Shown here piece by piece: positions 1 through 9,250 of a stretch of 12,331 nucleotides of DNA. How positions within the stretch are numbered: position 1 is the stretch's first letter; each line of letters begins with the position of its first letter. A model generated the notes under the pieces. That model saw only the letters and a list, made by a program, of their open reading frames with translations, did no database searches and had not been told where the DNA came from. The stretch comes from an uncultured Variovorax sp. GTDB lineage: Bacteria; Pseudomonadota; Gammaproteobacteria; Burkholderiales; Burkholderiaceae. Location: positions 1-12,331 of the forward strand of contig CAMLCW010000137.1 of assembly GCA_946478645.1 (NCBI GenBank), written 5' to 3'. Position numbers and translations under genes: made by a program.

Positions 1-253
1 TGCCGAACCAGTGCTCGGCCGACGGCGGCTGCATGCGTGCGAGCGGATCGATGTCCTGCGGGTCGTGGGTGGCGATCCATGGCGCGGCGATCGACAGCAC
101 GGCCACGGCGACCAGCAGCAATGCGCCGACGATCAGCGTCGGATGCTTGCGGGCCCAGCGCCAGCGCGGCGGCACGAAGGGCACCTCGTCGGCCAACGGC
201 TCGGAGGGCGTGGCGTGCAGGGGTCGTGGATTCATCGGAAGGATGCTGGACAT
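1..253 (-). CDS. DppC-like ABC transporter permease, N-terminal part (cut by left window edge)
   Basis: Only the first 84 codons are visible; the gene runs off the left edge. The protein starts MSSILPMNPRP, has a cytoplasmic N-terminus with a basic patch (RWRWARKHP, about residues 31-39), and then one hydrophobic segment (about 41-61, LIVGALLLVAVAVLSIAAPW). It continues into DPQDIDPLARMQPPSAEHWFG, which is the typical N-terminal pattern of DppC/OppC permeases, where the WFG(T)D motif precedes the transport domain. It begins 9 bp after the stop of the DppB-like gene, as expected for a heterodimeric permease pair. I chose the ATG at 253; the in-frame ATG at codon 7 is an alternative, and neither has a clear Shine-Dalgarno sequence, so translation is probably coupled to the upstream gene. 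The role would be half of the inner-membrane channel for the substrate captured by the binding protein at 1216-2805. Confidence 0.9.
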   Translation of the reverse strand, partial: MSSILPMNPRPLHATPSEPLADEVPFVPPRWRWARKHPTLIVGALLLVAVAVLSIAAPWIATHDPQDIDPLARMQPPSAEHWFG

Positions 254-262
254 GGCGGCCGG

Positions 263-1198
263 TCAGTAGCTGATGCGCGGGTCGAAGAACCGGTAGCTCA
301 GGTCGATCAGCAGGTTGATCAGCACATACACGCCGGCCGACAGCAGCAGCACGCTCTGGATCACCGGGTAGTCGTGGCGCTGCACCGAATCGATCACCAG
401 CCGGCCGACGCCCGGAATGGCGAACACCGTCTCGGTGACCACCACGCCGCCGATGAGCAGCGCAATGCCCACGCCCACGGTGGTGGCGATGGGGATCGCC
501 GCGTTGCGCAGCGCATGCCCGAGCACGGGCAGCACGCCCAGGCCCTTGGCGCGCGCGGTGCGGATGTAGTCTTCGTGCAGCACCTCGAGCACGGTGGCGC
601 GCGTCATACGGGTCACGAGCGCGATGTACACCAGCGCGAGGTTCACGCACGGCAGCACCAGCGAGCGCAGCCATGCGCCGGGGCCGTCGGCAAAGCGCAC
701 ATAGCCCTGCACCGGGAACCACGGCAGCTGAATCGCGAAGGCATAGATCAGCAGGTAGCCGACGAGGAACACCGGTACCGAGAACGCGAGCACCGCGAAC
801 AGCATCACGAGGCGGTCGACCCAGGTGCCCGCGCGGTAGGCCGCGAGCGTGCCCAGCGGCACCGCGACCACGAGCGTGATCAGCATGGTGAGTGCGGCGA
901 TCGACACCGTCGGCTCCAGCCGTTGGCCCAGCAGCTGCGAGACCGGCACCTGCGTGAAGATCGACGTGCCGAGATCGCCGGTGAAGAGCTTGCCGATCCA
1001 CAGCGCGAACTGCTGCCACAGCGGCAGGTCGAGCCCGAGCGCGGTGCGCAGCTTCTCGATGTCTTCCACGCTTGCGAGGTCGCCCGCGATCAGTGCCGCA
1101 GGATCGCCCGGCGACAGGTGGATCAGAAGGAACACCACCACGGCGACCACCGCCATGACGGGGAGCGTCGAGATGAAGCGCCGAACGATGTAGCCCAT
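263..1198 (-). CDS. DppB-like peptide/nickel-type ABC transporter permease
   Basis: This 311-residue inner-membrane protein begins MGYIVRRFISTLPVMAVV, the classic DppB/OppB N-terminus with a first membrane span at about residues 9-29. It has HLSPGDPA just after it, five further hydrophobic segments, and a cytoplasmic EAA-type loop around residues 200-230 (DYIRTARAKGLG, then HALRNAAIP) that contacts the ATPase. The C-terminus YRFFDPRISY is also typical. The length matches the family (about 305-340). It forms the channel with the DppC-like partner downstream. The ATG at 1198 lies 17 bp after the stop of the binding-protein gene, with no obvious ribosome site. Subfamily placement (dipeptide, oligopeptide, nickel, glutathione) cannot be settled from the permease alone; the gene context argues for a peptide or amino-acid derivative. 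Confidence 0.95.
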   Translation of the reverse strand: MGYIVRRFISTLPVMAVVAVVVFLLIHLSPGDPAALIAGDLASVEDIEKLRTALGLDLPLWQQFALWIGKLFTGDLGTSIFTQVPVSQLLGQRLEPTVSIAALTMLITLVVAVPLGTLAAYRAGTWVDRLVMLFAVLAFSVPVFLVGYLLIYAFAIQLPWFPVQGYVRFADGPGAWLRSLVLPCVNLALVYIALVTRMTRATVLEVLHEDYIRTARAKGLGVLPVLGHALRNAAIPIATTVGVGIALLIGGVVVTETVFAIPGVGRLVIDSVQRHDYPVIQSVLLLSAGVYVLINLLIDLSYRFFDPRISY

Positions 1199-1215
1199 GG
1201 CGATGTGCGTGTGGC

Positions 1216-2805
1216 CTACCGGCTGAGCGCCCAGAACATCGGCATGCCGGCCCAGAGCTTGTCGAGCCCCTTGAGGTCGGCGCGCGCGGCGAAGGCGGCC
1301 GAGTACTGGCCGGCGTTGATGTAGGGTACCGCCTCGTAGGCGCGGACCTGGAAGGCGTCGAGCAGTTCCTTCCGCTTTGCGGGCACGGTTTCCTTGAGCC
1401 AGGCGGCGCGCAATTCGTCGAGCGGCTTGTCGCAGGGCCAGCCCGGCAGCGTGTTGCCGCAGGCCGCGCCAAGGTAGGCATTGCTGATCGGCGAGTTGAC
1501 GTCGAACTCGCCAGCCACCGTGACGTACATGTTCCAGCCGCCGGCCTCGGGCGCGTCGCGCTTGGCGCGGCGCGCACCGATGGAGGCCCAGTCGAGGTTC
1601 TGCGCATCGACGTTGATGCCGATGCTCTTCATGGTCTGCGCAGCCATCAGGGCCTCGGCGTTGAGGTAGGGTACGTCGCTGGGCACCAGCAGCACCACCT
1701 TCTCGCCCTTGTAGCCCGCGTCGGCCAGCATCTTCTTGGCCTTGGCGACGTCGGGCTTGCGGTAGGGCTCGGCACCGGCCGCGGTCTCGTTCGGGCTGCC
1801 GCAGATGAAGAAGGTGGGGCAGTAGGCCATGCGCATGTCGAGCGGATAACCCATGGCCGCGACGAAGCGCTCCTGGTTCACCGCCGCGAGCAGGGCCTGG
1901 CGCACCTTCGGGTTGTTGAACGGCGGATGCAGCTGGTTCATCACCAGGAAGCCCTGGTAGGCACCGCCCGATCCGATCTTGATGCTGCTGTCGGTGCGCA
2001 GCGGCGCGATGTAGTCGGGCTGCAGCTGCTCGACGAGGTCGACCTCGCCGCGCTTGAGCGCCGCGATGGCGCTGTTGGAATCGGGCAGGTAGAGCCACTC
2101 GATGCGGTCGAAGTGCGGCTTCTTGCTGCCCGCCAGGCCGTTGGGCGGTTCGCTGCGCGCAGCGTAGTGCGGATTGCGCACGAACACCGCCTTGTTGCCC
2201 GGCACCCATTCGTCGCGCTTGAAGACGAAGGGGCCGGAGCCCAGCACCTCGGGCAGCGGGGCGGTGGCGGGCATCTTCGCGAGCCGCTCGGGCAGGATCA
2301 CCGGCGGAAAGCCAGAGGGTTTGGCGAGCGCATCGAGCACCATGCCGAAGGGCTCGTTGAGCGTGAGCGTGAAGTTGCGCGCATCGGTCGCCTTCCACTC
2401 GGCGCCGGCCGCGGTCATCGCGCGGCCCAGGCTGTCGCGTGCGGCCCAGCGCTGCAGCGAGGCCACTGCGTCGGCCGCGGTGACGGCGCTGCCGTCGGAG
2501 AACTTGAGGCCCGGGCGCAGCGTGAACTGCCATGCCTTGCCGTCCTTCGATGCGGTGTATTTCTCCACCATCTGCGGCTGCGGCTTGCCGGACGAATCCT
2601 GTGCGAACAGGGTGTCGTACACCATGTAGCCGAAGTTGCGCGAGATGTAGGCGGTGGTGAAGGTCGGGTCGAGGATCTTCAGGTCGGCATGCGCGACCAC
2701 CTTGAGCGTCCTGGGCGCGGGCGCCTGTGCCAGCGCCGGCAGGCACGCGGCGGAAAGCGCGAGCGCAGCCAGGGCAGCGCGGATTGCGAGCGTTCGTCGT
2801 TTCAT
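1216..2805 (-). CDS. ABC transporter substrate-binding protein, family 5 (DppA/OppA-like)
   Basis: The 529-residue precursor starts MKRRTLAIRAALAALALSAAC and has a Sec signal peptide with a likely cleavage after ALA at about residue 26, giving a periplasmic protein. There is no lipobox, because the Cys in the signal region is not preceded by a consensus. The mature part begins TLKVVAHADLKILDPTF, then RNFGYMVYDTLF and DGKAWQFTLRPGLKFSDG, which are hallmark segments of SBP family 5 (SBP_bac_5), and its size fits. Cysteines in MAYCPTFFICGSP and in AACGNTLPGWPCDKP are spaced so that disulfides are plausible. It lies between the M81 hydrolase gene (38 bp) and the permease genes (17 bp). A GGAG sequence 8 nt before the ATG at 2805 supports the start. 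The ligand is unknown; the neighbours suggest a peptide or modified amino acid. Confidence 0.95.
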   Translation of the reverse strand: MKRRTLAIRAALAALALSAACLPALAQAPAPRTLKVVAHADLKILDPTFTTAYISRNFGYMVYDTLFAQDSSGKPQPQMVEKYTASKDGKAWQFTLRPGLKFSDGSAVTAADAVASLQRWAARDSLGRAMTAAGAEWKATDARNFTLTLNEPFGMVLDALAKPSGFPPVILPERLAKMPATAPLPEVLGSGPFVFKRDEWVPGNKAVFVRNPHYAARSEPPNGLAGSKKPHFDRIEWLYLPDSNSAIAALKRGEVDLVEQLQPDYIAPLRTDSSIKIGSGGAYQGFLVMNQLHPPFNNPKVRQALLAAVNQERFVAAMGYPLDMRMAYCPTFFICGSPNETAAGAEPYRKPDVAKAKKMLADAGYKGEKVVLLVPSDVPYLNAEALMAAQTMKSIGINVDAQNLDWASIGARRAKRDAPEAGGWNMYVTVAGEFDVNSPISNAYLGAACGNTLPGWPCDKPLDELRAAWLKETVPAKRKELLDAFQVRAYEAVPYINAGQYSAAFAARADLKGLDKLWAGMPMFWALSR

Positions 2806-2843
2806 GGTCGGTACTCCGGTGGGGCAGTGAAAGAAGGAGTGGC

Positions 2844-4298
2844 TCAGGTGGCCGCGACGCCGATCGGCCACTTGGGCAGCCGCGCCTTGCGGTAGGGCAG
2901 GGTGTTGAGATCGAGCGTGACCGCGCCAGGCGCGCCGGCATAGATCACGTGCTTCGCGACCTTTGAGTACGACGCGTAGAAGTGCTGCGACGACTTGACC
3001 ACGATGATCTTCTTGGCCGCCAGGTCGCAGCCCAGCTGCGTGAACAGGTCGGTGCCCATGGCCTGGTTGCGCAGCGTGATCAGCACGATCTCGATGCCGT
3101 GGGCTTCGATCAGCGCGCTGTCGCCCATCAGCGTGGGCGTGCCGGCAAGCCCCGTCATCACCAGGTCGTGCTGCAGCGCCTTCACTGTGCATTCGAGGTC
3201 GATCGGGTCGCCCGAGAGCGGGCTGATCTTGCCGCCGAGGCGCATGGCAAGCCGCGCGCCGACCCCTGCGTCGAAGGCAATGCGCACCGCGATCGGATCC
3301 CACATCGGGCCGAGCGCCGCGTTGCCGATGCCGCGCTCGACCAGGCGGCGCAGGATGAAGGTCGCGTCGCTCGCGGCGCCGCCACCGGGGTTGTCGGCGC
3401 CGTCGGCGAGCACCACCGGGCCGCGGTCGAAGGCCAGTGCCTCGTCGAGCGAGGCATCGATGCCGGGGTAGTTCACGGTGAGCCCGTCGCGCATCGCGAT
3501 GACTTCGTCGGCGAGCTGGCGCGCCAGGCGCTGTGCCTTGGCCGCGTCCCCGTCGGTGTAGACCAGCACCTTGGTGCCCATCTCGGGCACGTCGCCCCAC
3601 GAGAAGCCGTGCGTGAGCGAGATCGACAGCACGCCGTCCTTGCCCTCGAGCGCCTGCATGCGCTCGACGAAGCCGCGTGCCGGCTCGCGCGAGGTGTGCA
3701 CCGTCACGATCATGTCGCAGTCGACCACCGCGGCCACGGGCCTGACCTTGCCCTCGACCATTGCCGCGCAGAGGTCCACCAGCTCGAGCCCGCGCTCCAG
3801 CACGTCGGTGTGCGGATATTCCTTGAACGAGATCATCAGGTCGGCGTTCGCGACCATCTCGGGCGTGAGATGGTTGTGCGGATCGAGCTCGGCACCGACC
3901 ACCACGCCGGGCCCGACGATCTGCCGCACGCGCGCCAGCAGATCGCCTTCGCAGTCGTCGTAACCGTCGGCCACCATCGCGCCGTGCAGGCCGAGCAGCA
4001 CCATGTCCACCGGCAGCACCGCGCGCAGGTCGGCCAGCAGCTCGTCGCGCAGCGTCTCGTACGCGTGGCGCGTGGTCGTGCCGCTGGGCTGCGCGCCGGC
4101 GACCATGCCTTCGAACAGCTGCCAGCCCTTGTCCTTGCCGCGGATGCGCGCGGCCCACAGCGGGCCCGAGAACAGCGTCATCGCATCGGGATGCTGACCG
4201 GCCGCGAAGTAGCCGCGGTCCTTGAACGAGGCAAGGCCGGTCGGCATCGGGCCGAAGGTGTTGGTTTCCGTGGCGAGCGAGGCGCTGAACACACGCAT
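2844..4298 (-). CDS. M81 family metallopeptidase (MlrC-like)
   Basis: This 484-residue cytoplasmic protein has the two-part architecture of the MlrC/M81 family: an N-terminal DUF1485-type domain (about 1-290) and the MlrC C-terminal domain (about 300-475). Visible family motifs are ATETNTF near residue 9, LHGAM at 104-108, ELDPHNHL at 137-144 and EYPHTD at 160-165; the His and Asp residues in these are candidate divalent-metal ligands. The C-terminal stretch VKSSQHFYASY is also characteristic. The name-giving member, MlrC of Sphingomonas, hydrolyses the linearised microcystin tetrapeptide, but most M81 proteins sit beside Dpp-type transporters with unknown substrates. Here it probably cleaves an amide bond in the imported compound. 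The start at 4298 has a strong AGGAG ribosome site 7-8 nt upstream. It lies 39 bp downstream of the dehydrogenase gene and 38 bp upstream of the binding-protein gene. Confidence 0.93.
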   Translation of the reverse strand: MRVFSASLATETNTFGPMPTGLASFKDRGYFAAGQHPDAMTLFSGPLWAARIRGKDKGWQLFEGMVAGAQPSGTTTRHAYETLRDELLADLRAVLPVDMVLLGLHGAMVADGYDDCEGDLLARVRQIVGPGVVVGAELDPHNHLTPEMVANADLMISFKEYPHTDVLERGLELVDLCAAMVEGKVRPVAAVVDCDMIVTVHTSREPARGFVERMQALEGKDGVLSISLTHGFSWGDVPEMGTKVLVYTDGDAAKAQRLARQLADEVIAMRDGLTVNYPGIDASLDEALAFDRGPVVLADGADNPGGGAASDATFILRRLVERGIGNAALGPMWDPIAVRIAFDAGVGARLAMRLGGKISPLSGDPIDLECTVKALQHDLVMTGLAGTPTLMGDSALIEAHGIEIVLITLRNQAMGTDLFTQLGCDLAAKKIIVVKSSQHFYASYSKVAKHVIYAGAPGAVTLDLNTLPYRKARLPKWPIGVAAT

Positions 4299-4337
4299 GG
4301 GATCGTCTCCTGGGTGGGGTGGTCGTCTTTTTTCTGG

Positions 4338-5598
<1,261 letters not shown>

Positions 5599-5603
<5 letters not shown>

Positions 5604-5618
5604 GCGTATACGCAACTT
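5599..5618. promoter_or_regulatory. Operator site 3: near-perfect copy
   Basis: AATTTGCG - TATA - CGCAACTT. The left arm is identical to that of site 1 and the right arm matches 7 of 8 bases. Its centre is 15 bp from site 2 and 80 bp from site 1. It lies upstream of the regulator gene and its TATACG core could overlap that gene's -10 region, suggesting autoregulation. Confidence 0.7.
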
Positions 5619-5704
5619 CCAGGCCTGCGTCATCCGGGTTGCCATGGATGGGCGGCAGCCCGCTGGCAAAATCGCCAGGCACCACAAGAGAGAGAAAGCC
5701 AAGC

Positions 5705-6439
5705 GTGAATCCACACACAGGGACCAAGCCGAAAGACGAAGCGCCCACGCTGGACCGCACCACGTTCGGCCACCGGCTGCGCAGCGCGCGCAAGCGTTTC
5801 GGCTGGACGCTGGCGCAACTGGCCGAGCGCTCGGGCGTGTCGATCACCACCATCTCGCGCGCCGAGCGCGGGCAGCTCGCGCTGGGCTACGAAAACTTCA
5901 CGGCGCTCGGGCGCGCGCTCGAGATGGACATGAACGCGATGTTCGCGGGCGCGGGTGTGAAGCCCGCGCAGCTCGACGGGCCGGTGGTCACGCGCGCGGG
6001 CAAGGGCGTGGTGTACCGCGGGCTGTCGATCGCCTACGAATTCCTCGGCACCACCGCGGCCGGCAAGCAGATGAGCCCGATCGTGGGCACGGTGCATGCG
6101 CGCCGGGTCCACGGCCCCGAGGACTTCACGCGCCACACGGGCGAGGAGTTCGCCTATGTGCTCTCGGGCGAGATCGAGGTCCATTTCGAGAACGGCGACG
6201 TGGTGCGCCTCGCGCGCGGCGACTCGCTGTATTTCGACAGCCGCATCGGGCATGCCTACGTGAGCGTGAGCCGCCAGCTGGCAAAGATCGTCGGCATGAC
6301 GACCGGCGAGAGCGGCCACATGAAGTCGGCGCGCGAGGCGCCGGCGCTGCCGCCTGCGCCGCGGTCACCCTCGGCTGTCAGGAACGAGAAAAGGAAAGCC
6401 GCGCCGGCGCCGAAGGCCGCGCGCGGCAGCAAAGCCTGA
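5705..6439 (+). CDS. XRE-family HTH regulator with C-terminal cupin sensor domain
   Basis: The 244-residue protein has an XRE/Cro-type helix-turn-helix at about residues 21-75 (FGHRLRSARKRFGWTLAQLA, recognition helix region VSITTISRAERGQ at 45-57). A cupin-2 domain follows at about 120-198, with HTGEEFAYVLSGEIEVHFEN and RGDSLYFDSRIGHAY as the two cupin motifs. This architecture is that of PuuR-like regulators, which sense small metabolites, often amines or amino acids. A basic Ala/Pro/Lys-rich tail (about 205-244) is extra to the family. I chose the GTG at 5705 because a purine-rich AGAGAGAAAG lies about 8 nt upstream; an in-frame ATG at 5648 is possible but lacks a ribosome site. The gene is divergent from the dehydrogenase operon, and three inverted repeats lie between them, so it is the likely local regulator. 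It may be a repressor relieved by the imported substrate or its product. Confidence 0.9.
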   Translation: MNPHTGTKPKDEAPTLDRTTFGHRLRSARKRFGWTLAQLAERSGVSITTISRAERGQLALGYENFTALGRALEMDMNAMFAGAGVKPAQLDGPVVTRAGKGVVYRGLSIAYEFLGTTAAGKQMSPIVGTVHARRVHGPEDFTRHTGEEFAYVLSGEIEVHFENGDVVRLARGDSLYFDSRIGHAYVSVSRQLAKIVGMTTGESGHMKSAREAPALPPAPRSPSAVRNEKRKAAPAPKAARGSKA

Positions 6440-6452
6440 GCCGCCTGGCGGC
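6440..6452. other. Short hairpin between convergent genes
   Basis: GCCGC - CTG - GCGGC forms a 5-bp GC stem with a 3-nt loop in the 16-bp gap between two convergent stop codons. There is no T-tract on either side, so it is at best a weak bidirectional terminator. Confidence 0.2.
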
Positions 6453-6455
6453 GCC

Positions 6456-7088
6456 TTACTTCGCGCCGCCCGTGTACTTCGTGACGCTCGCGGCGCTCAT
6501 GTGGTAGCCGCTCACGCCCATCATCGAGTCGTTGCGCTTGGTCTGCAGCTTGCCCGTGACCCACACGGTGTCCATCGCGCGGAACTTGGCGCCCTTGGGC
6601 GTGACGACGTGCAGGATCTGGTTCGCGGGCGGCGGCGGGGTGTGGATGCAGGCACCGAAGTAAGGTACGAGCAGGAACTCGGTCACCTCGCCCTTGACCT
6701 CTTCGAGCGGCACGATGAAGCCCGGGATCTTGACGTCGACGCCGTTCATTGCCGGGTTGGTGGGGGCGTTGTTCGACACCTCCTGCATCTTCATGAGCAG
6801 CTCGTTGGCGCGCGGGTCGCCGTCTTCGAGCGCGCTCAGGTCGATGCCCTTGAATTCCTTGGCCGGGTCCCAGTCCTTCGGCACCAGTTCTTCCCAGCTG
6901 ATCTGGCGCGGCTGCCCGGGCACGGCCTTGGCCGCGGCGGCCTTGCCGCCGAGCGGGTTCGAGGCGGTGGTGTCCTTGGGTGCCGGGTCGGCGGCCCAGG
7001 CGCCGGGCGACAGCAGCGAGGTCGCAAGCGCCAGGGCGATCGCGACGCGGGAAGGAGCATGAAGGCAGCGCATGTCGTTGTTGTTCAT
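6456..7088 (-). CDS. DUF3299 domain periplasmic protein (PA4066-like)
   Basis: This 210-residue protein has a signal peptide (hydrophobic core at about residues 15-30, cleavage near AWA at 30-32) and is therefore exported. The mature part carries the DUF3299 core: ISWEELVPKDW, a spacer, then VKIPGFIVPLE, VTEFLLVPYFGACIHTPPPP and NQILHV. Cys and His within GACIHTPPPP are the only conspicuous conserved metal- or thiol-type residues. The biochemical function of the family is unknown. Its start codon abuts the stop of the permease gene (TGA immediately followed by ATG), so translation is likely coupled. ATG codons at 7088 and 7073 are both possible starts; the coupled first one is preferred. In P. 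aeruginosa the equivalent gene closes a zinc-starvation-induced operon, which is the best hint to its role. Confidence 0.88.
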   Translation of the reverse strand: MNNNDMRCLHAPSRVAIALALATSLLSPGAWAADPAPKDTTASNPLGGKAAAAKAVPGQPRQISWEELVPKDWDPAKEFKGIDLSALEDGDPRANELLMKMQEVSNNAPTNPAMNGVDVKIPGFIVPLEEVKGEVTEFLLVPYFGACIHTPPPPANQILHVVTPKGAKFRAMDTVWVTGKLQTKRNDSMMGVSGYHMSAASVTKYTGGAK

Positions 7089-8351
7089 TCAAATCCTCGG
7101 AGAGAGTCCGTCCGCCAGCGACAGCCGGTAGGCGCGGATGCCGGGCAGCAAGCTCGCCAGCCAGCCCGCGGCCAGCAGGCTCGCCAGCAGCAGCCATTCG
7201 TTCAGTGTAGGTTCCGAAAGACGCAGTGTCAGCCCGAACTGCGACTGCAGCCATGGCGCCAGCAGGGCAATGCCGAGCACGGCCATCGCCACGCCGAAGG
7301 CCACGCCGAGCACGGTGACGATCGCGCCTTCGAGCGCGAGCAGCGCGAGCACATGGCGCCCGCCGGCGCCGACGGCGCGCAGCACCGCGAGCTCGCGACG
7401 CCGCTCGTTGAGGCCCGCCAGCACGACCGACACCAGCCCCGCGAGGCTGACGAACGCCACCAGCGCCGACATCAAAAGCAGCGCGTTCTCGCCCACGCCG
7501 ACGACGCTCCAGAGTTCGTCGAGCGCCACGCCGGGCAGGATCGCCATCAGCGGCTCGCCGTTGTAGGTCGAGATCCAGCGCTGCACGCCGAACACGGCGG
7601 CGCGGTTCTTCAGGCCCACGAGCGCAGCCGTCACGTTCTTCGGTTTGAGGTCGAACTTGCGCACCTGCTCGGCCGGGATCTTCACGCCCGGCATCGGCGC
7701 GCCGCCCACCCACTCGAGATGGATCGCCTCCATCGCCTCGAGGCCGATGTGAACCGTGCGGTCGACCGGCGTGCCGGTGCGCGCGAGCACGCCCACCACG
7801 GTGAAGGGCTTGTCGGCATGCTCGGCGGTGTTGAGTTCGCCGCCGCCATGGGCGAGCGTGATCTTCTGGCCCACGTGGTAGCCGAGCCGGTCGGCCACTT
7901 CGGCGCCGACCACCGCATCGAACAGCGCGTCGAAGGGCTTGCCCTCGCGCAGCGCGAGCGGCTGGCGGTTGCCGTAGCGGAAGTGCGTGAAGTACGCGGG
8001 CGAGGTGGCGAGCACGGCAAAGCCGCGGTGCGAGTCGCCGAGCGACAGCGGCACCACCCAGTCGACGCCCGGGTGCGCGGCCAGTGCCTGCACGCTCTTC
8101 CAGGAGATGTTGTTGGTGGCCGCGCCGATGCGGAACACCGAATAGAGCAGCAACTGCGTGGAGCCGGTGCGCGCGCCGACGATCAGGTCGGTGCCCGAGA
8201 CCGACGACGCGAAGTTCTCGCGCAGCTCGGTGCGGATGCGCTCGACGCCGAGCAGCAGGAAGGTCGACAGCGCGATCGAGAACACCGTGAGCGCGAGCGT
8301 GAAGCGCCGGTTCCAGGCGCTGCGCCAGGCGATGGAGAAGAGGGCGCTCAT
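7089..8351 (-). CDS. FtsX/MacB-type ABC transporter permease
   Basis: This 420-residue membrane protein has one N-terminal span (about residues 17-36, LALTVFSIALSTFLLLGVER), and a large periplasmic MacB-PCD-like domain (about 40-280). Three C-terminal spans follow in the FtsX domain (about 290-410), including the ERRRELAVLRAVGAG loop that contacts the ATPase. This four-span topology is that of MacB/LolE-type transporters, which move or extract substrates from the membrane or periplasm rather than import through a channel. Its partner ATPase is encoded upstream (8500-9246). I place the start at 8351 (MSALFSIAWR); the frame stays open upstream through a repeat to about 8555, but that extension is repeat-derived. 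No clear ribosome site precedes it. By its place in the PA4063-PA4066-like set it probably works with the DUF2796 and DUF3299 periplasmic proteins. Confidence 0.93.
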   Translation of the reverse strand: MSALFSIAWRSAWNRRFTLALTVFSIALSTFLLLGVERIRTELRENFASSVSGTDLIVGARTGSTQLLLYSVFRIGAATNNISWKSVQALAAHPGVDWVVPLSLGDSHRGFAVLATSPAYFTHFRYGNRQPLALREGKPFDALFDAVVGAEVADRLGYHVGQKITLAHGGGELNTAEHADKPFTVVGVLARTGTPVDRTVHIGLEAMEAIHLEWVGGAPMPGVKIPAEQVRKFDLKPKNVTAALVGLKNRAAVFGVQRWISTYNGEPLMAILPGVALDELWSVVGVGENALLLMSALVAFVSLAGLVSVVLAGLNERRRELAVLRAVGAGGRHVLALLALEGAIVTVLGVAFGVAMAVLGIALLAPWLQSQFGLTLRLSEPTLNEWLLLASLLAAGWLASLLPGIRAYRLSLADGLSPRI

Positions 8352-8379
8352 GAGGCGATGGCCGAAGAATGCGGGGGCA

Positions 8380-8487
8380 GGACGCAGAGGACGCAAAGGT
8401 TTCGCAGAGGTCGCAAAAGAAAAGCCAAAAAAATGTTCTGACAGTCTTCTGCGACCTCTGCGTAACTTTTGTCTTCCTTCTGCGTCC
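8380..8487. repeat. Hairpin-forming intergenic repeat (GACGCAGAGG family)
   Basis: The 148-bp gap between the ATPase and permease genes holds an imperfect inverted repeat. The outer arms are GGACGCAG (8380-8387) and CTGCGTCC (8480-8487). The inner arms are a perfect 13-bp pair, CGCAGAGGTCGCA (8403-8415) and its complement (8450-8462), enclosing an A-rich loop of 34 nt. The left arm itself contains tandem degenerate units of the type CGCAGAGG / CGCAAAGG / CGCAGAGG. Such units recur in intergenic spaces of many proteobacteria as REP-like elements. In RNA it would fold into a long stem and could attenuate, stabilise or process the operon transcript. Confidence 0.8.
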
Positions 8488-8499
8488 GGAAGTCCGTAT

Positions 8500-9246
8500 T
8501 CATGCCACCTCCGAAGCGCCCACCGCCGCGCGGTTGATCTCGGGCAGCAGCACATGCCGCGCGAAGCGCTGGGCGATGCGCTGGTCGTGGCTCACGAAGA
8601 CCAGCGCGCTCCGGTTGAGTGCGCAGGCGGTCAGCAGCACGTCGAGGAAGGCTTCGCGCCGGTCCTCGTCGAGGGCCGAGGTGGGCTCGTCGGCGATCAC
8701 CACCTCGGGCTGGCCGATGAGCGCGCGCGCGGCGGCCACGCGCTGCTGCTGGCCCACCGAGAGCTGCATGGCCGGGCGCTGCCAGAGGCTGCGCTCGAGG
8801 CCCATGTCGCCGAGCAGGCGCTCGGCCTCGGCGCGTGCACTGCCGCCATGCTGCGCCGCCTGCGTGCTGCGCCGCTCGGAGAAGCGGCAGGGCAGCAGCA
8901 CGTTGTCGACGACGCTCAGGTACGGCAGCAGGTTGAACTGCTGGAAGATGTAGCCCACATGGGCCACGCGGCAGCGGTCGCGCGCCGCGCCGGAGAGCTT
9001 CGACCAGTCATGGCCGAGCAGGCTCACGCGGCCCTCGTCGGCCACCAGCACGCCGGCCAGCAGCGACAGCAGCGTGCTCTTGCCGCAGCCGCTCGGCCCG
9101 TGCAGGAAGACCGATTCGCCGGCGGTGATGCGGAAGGCCTCGATGTCGATGCAGGGCCGCGCCGCGCCGGGCCACGCAAAGCGCAGGCCTTCGGCGGCGA
9201 GCACCACGCGCAGCGGCGGCGCGTGGCCCGCGGCGACGGTGTTCAC
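8500..9246 (-). CDS. ABC transporter ATP-binding protein (MacB/LolD type)
   Basis: The 248-residue cytoplasmic ATPase has all the canonical motifs: Walker A GPSGCGKST (50-58), Q-loop FQQFN (101-105), signature LSVGQ (162-166), Walker B VVIADE (182-187), D-loop SALD (190-193) and H-loop SHD (His220). Its length and the VGYIFQQFNLLPYLSVVDNV segment are typical of LolD/MacB ATPases that pair with FtsX-type permeases. The start is a GTG at 9246, 4 bp after the stop of the DUF2796 gene. An ATG overlapping that stop is in another frame and would terminate after three codons. It energises the permease encoded at 7089-8351, from which it is separated by a repeat-bearing gap. Confidence 0.95.
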   Translation of the reverse strand: MNTVAAGHAPPLRVVLAAEGLRFAWPGAARPCIDIEAFRITAGESVFLHGPSGCGKSTLLSLLAGVLVADEGRVSLLGHDWSKLSGAARDRCRVAHVGYIFQQFNLLPYLSVVDNVLLPCRFSERRSTQAAQHGGSARAEAERLLGDMGLERSLWQRPAMQLSVGQQQRVAAARALIGQPEVVIADEPTSALDEDRREAFLDVLLTACALNRSALVFVSHDQRIAQRFARHVLLPEINRAAVGASEVA

Positions 9247-9250
9247 GGCC

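Noticed and set aside
4324..4337. T-run (TTTTTT on the plus strand) between the M81 and dehydrogenase genes as a terminator
   Set aside because: There is no stem preceding a T-tract in the direction of transcription; on the transcribed strand it reads as an A-run and the operon continues past it.
6501..8441. A 646-codon plus-strand open frame antisense to the DUF3299 and permease genes
   Set aside because: Composition (His/Arg/Gln-rich) and lack of any motif mark it as a GC-rich antisense shadow.
8352..8555. N-terminal extension of the FtsX permease upstream of 8351
   Set aside because: The extension is a translation of the intergenic hairpin repeat and the end of the ATPase gene; MSALFSIAWRSAWNRRF is the normal N-terminus for this permease type.
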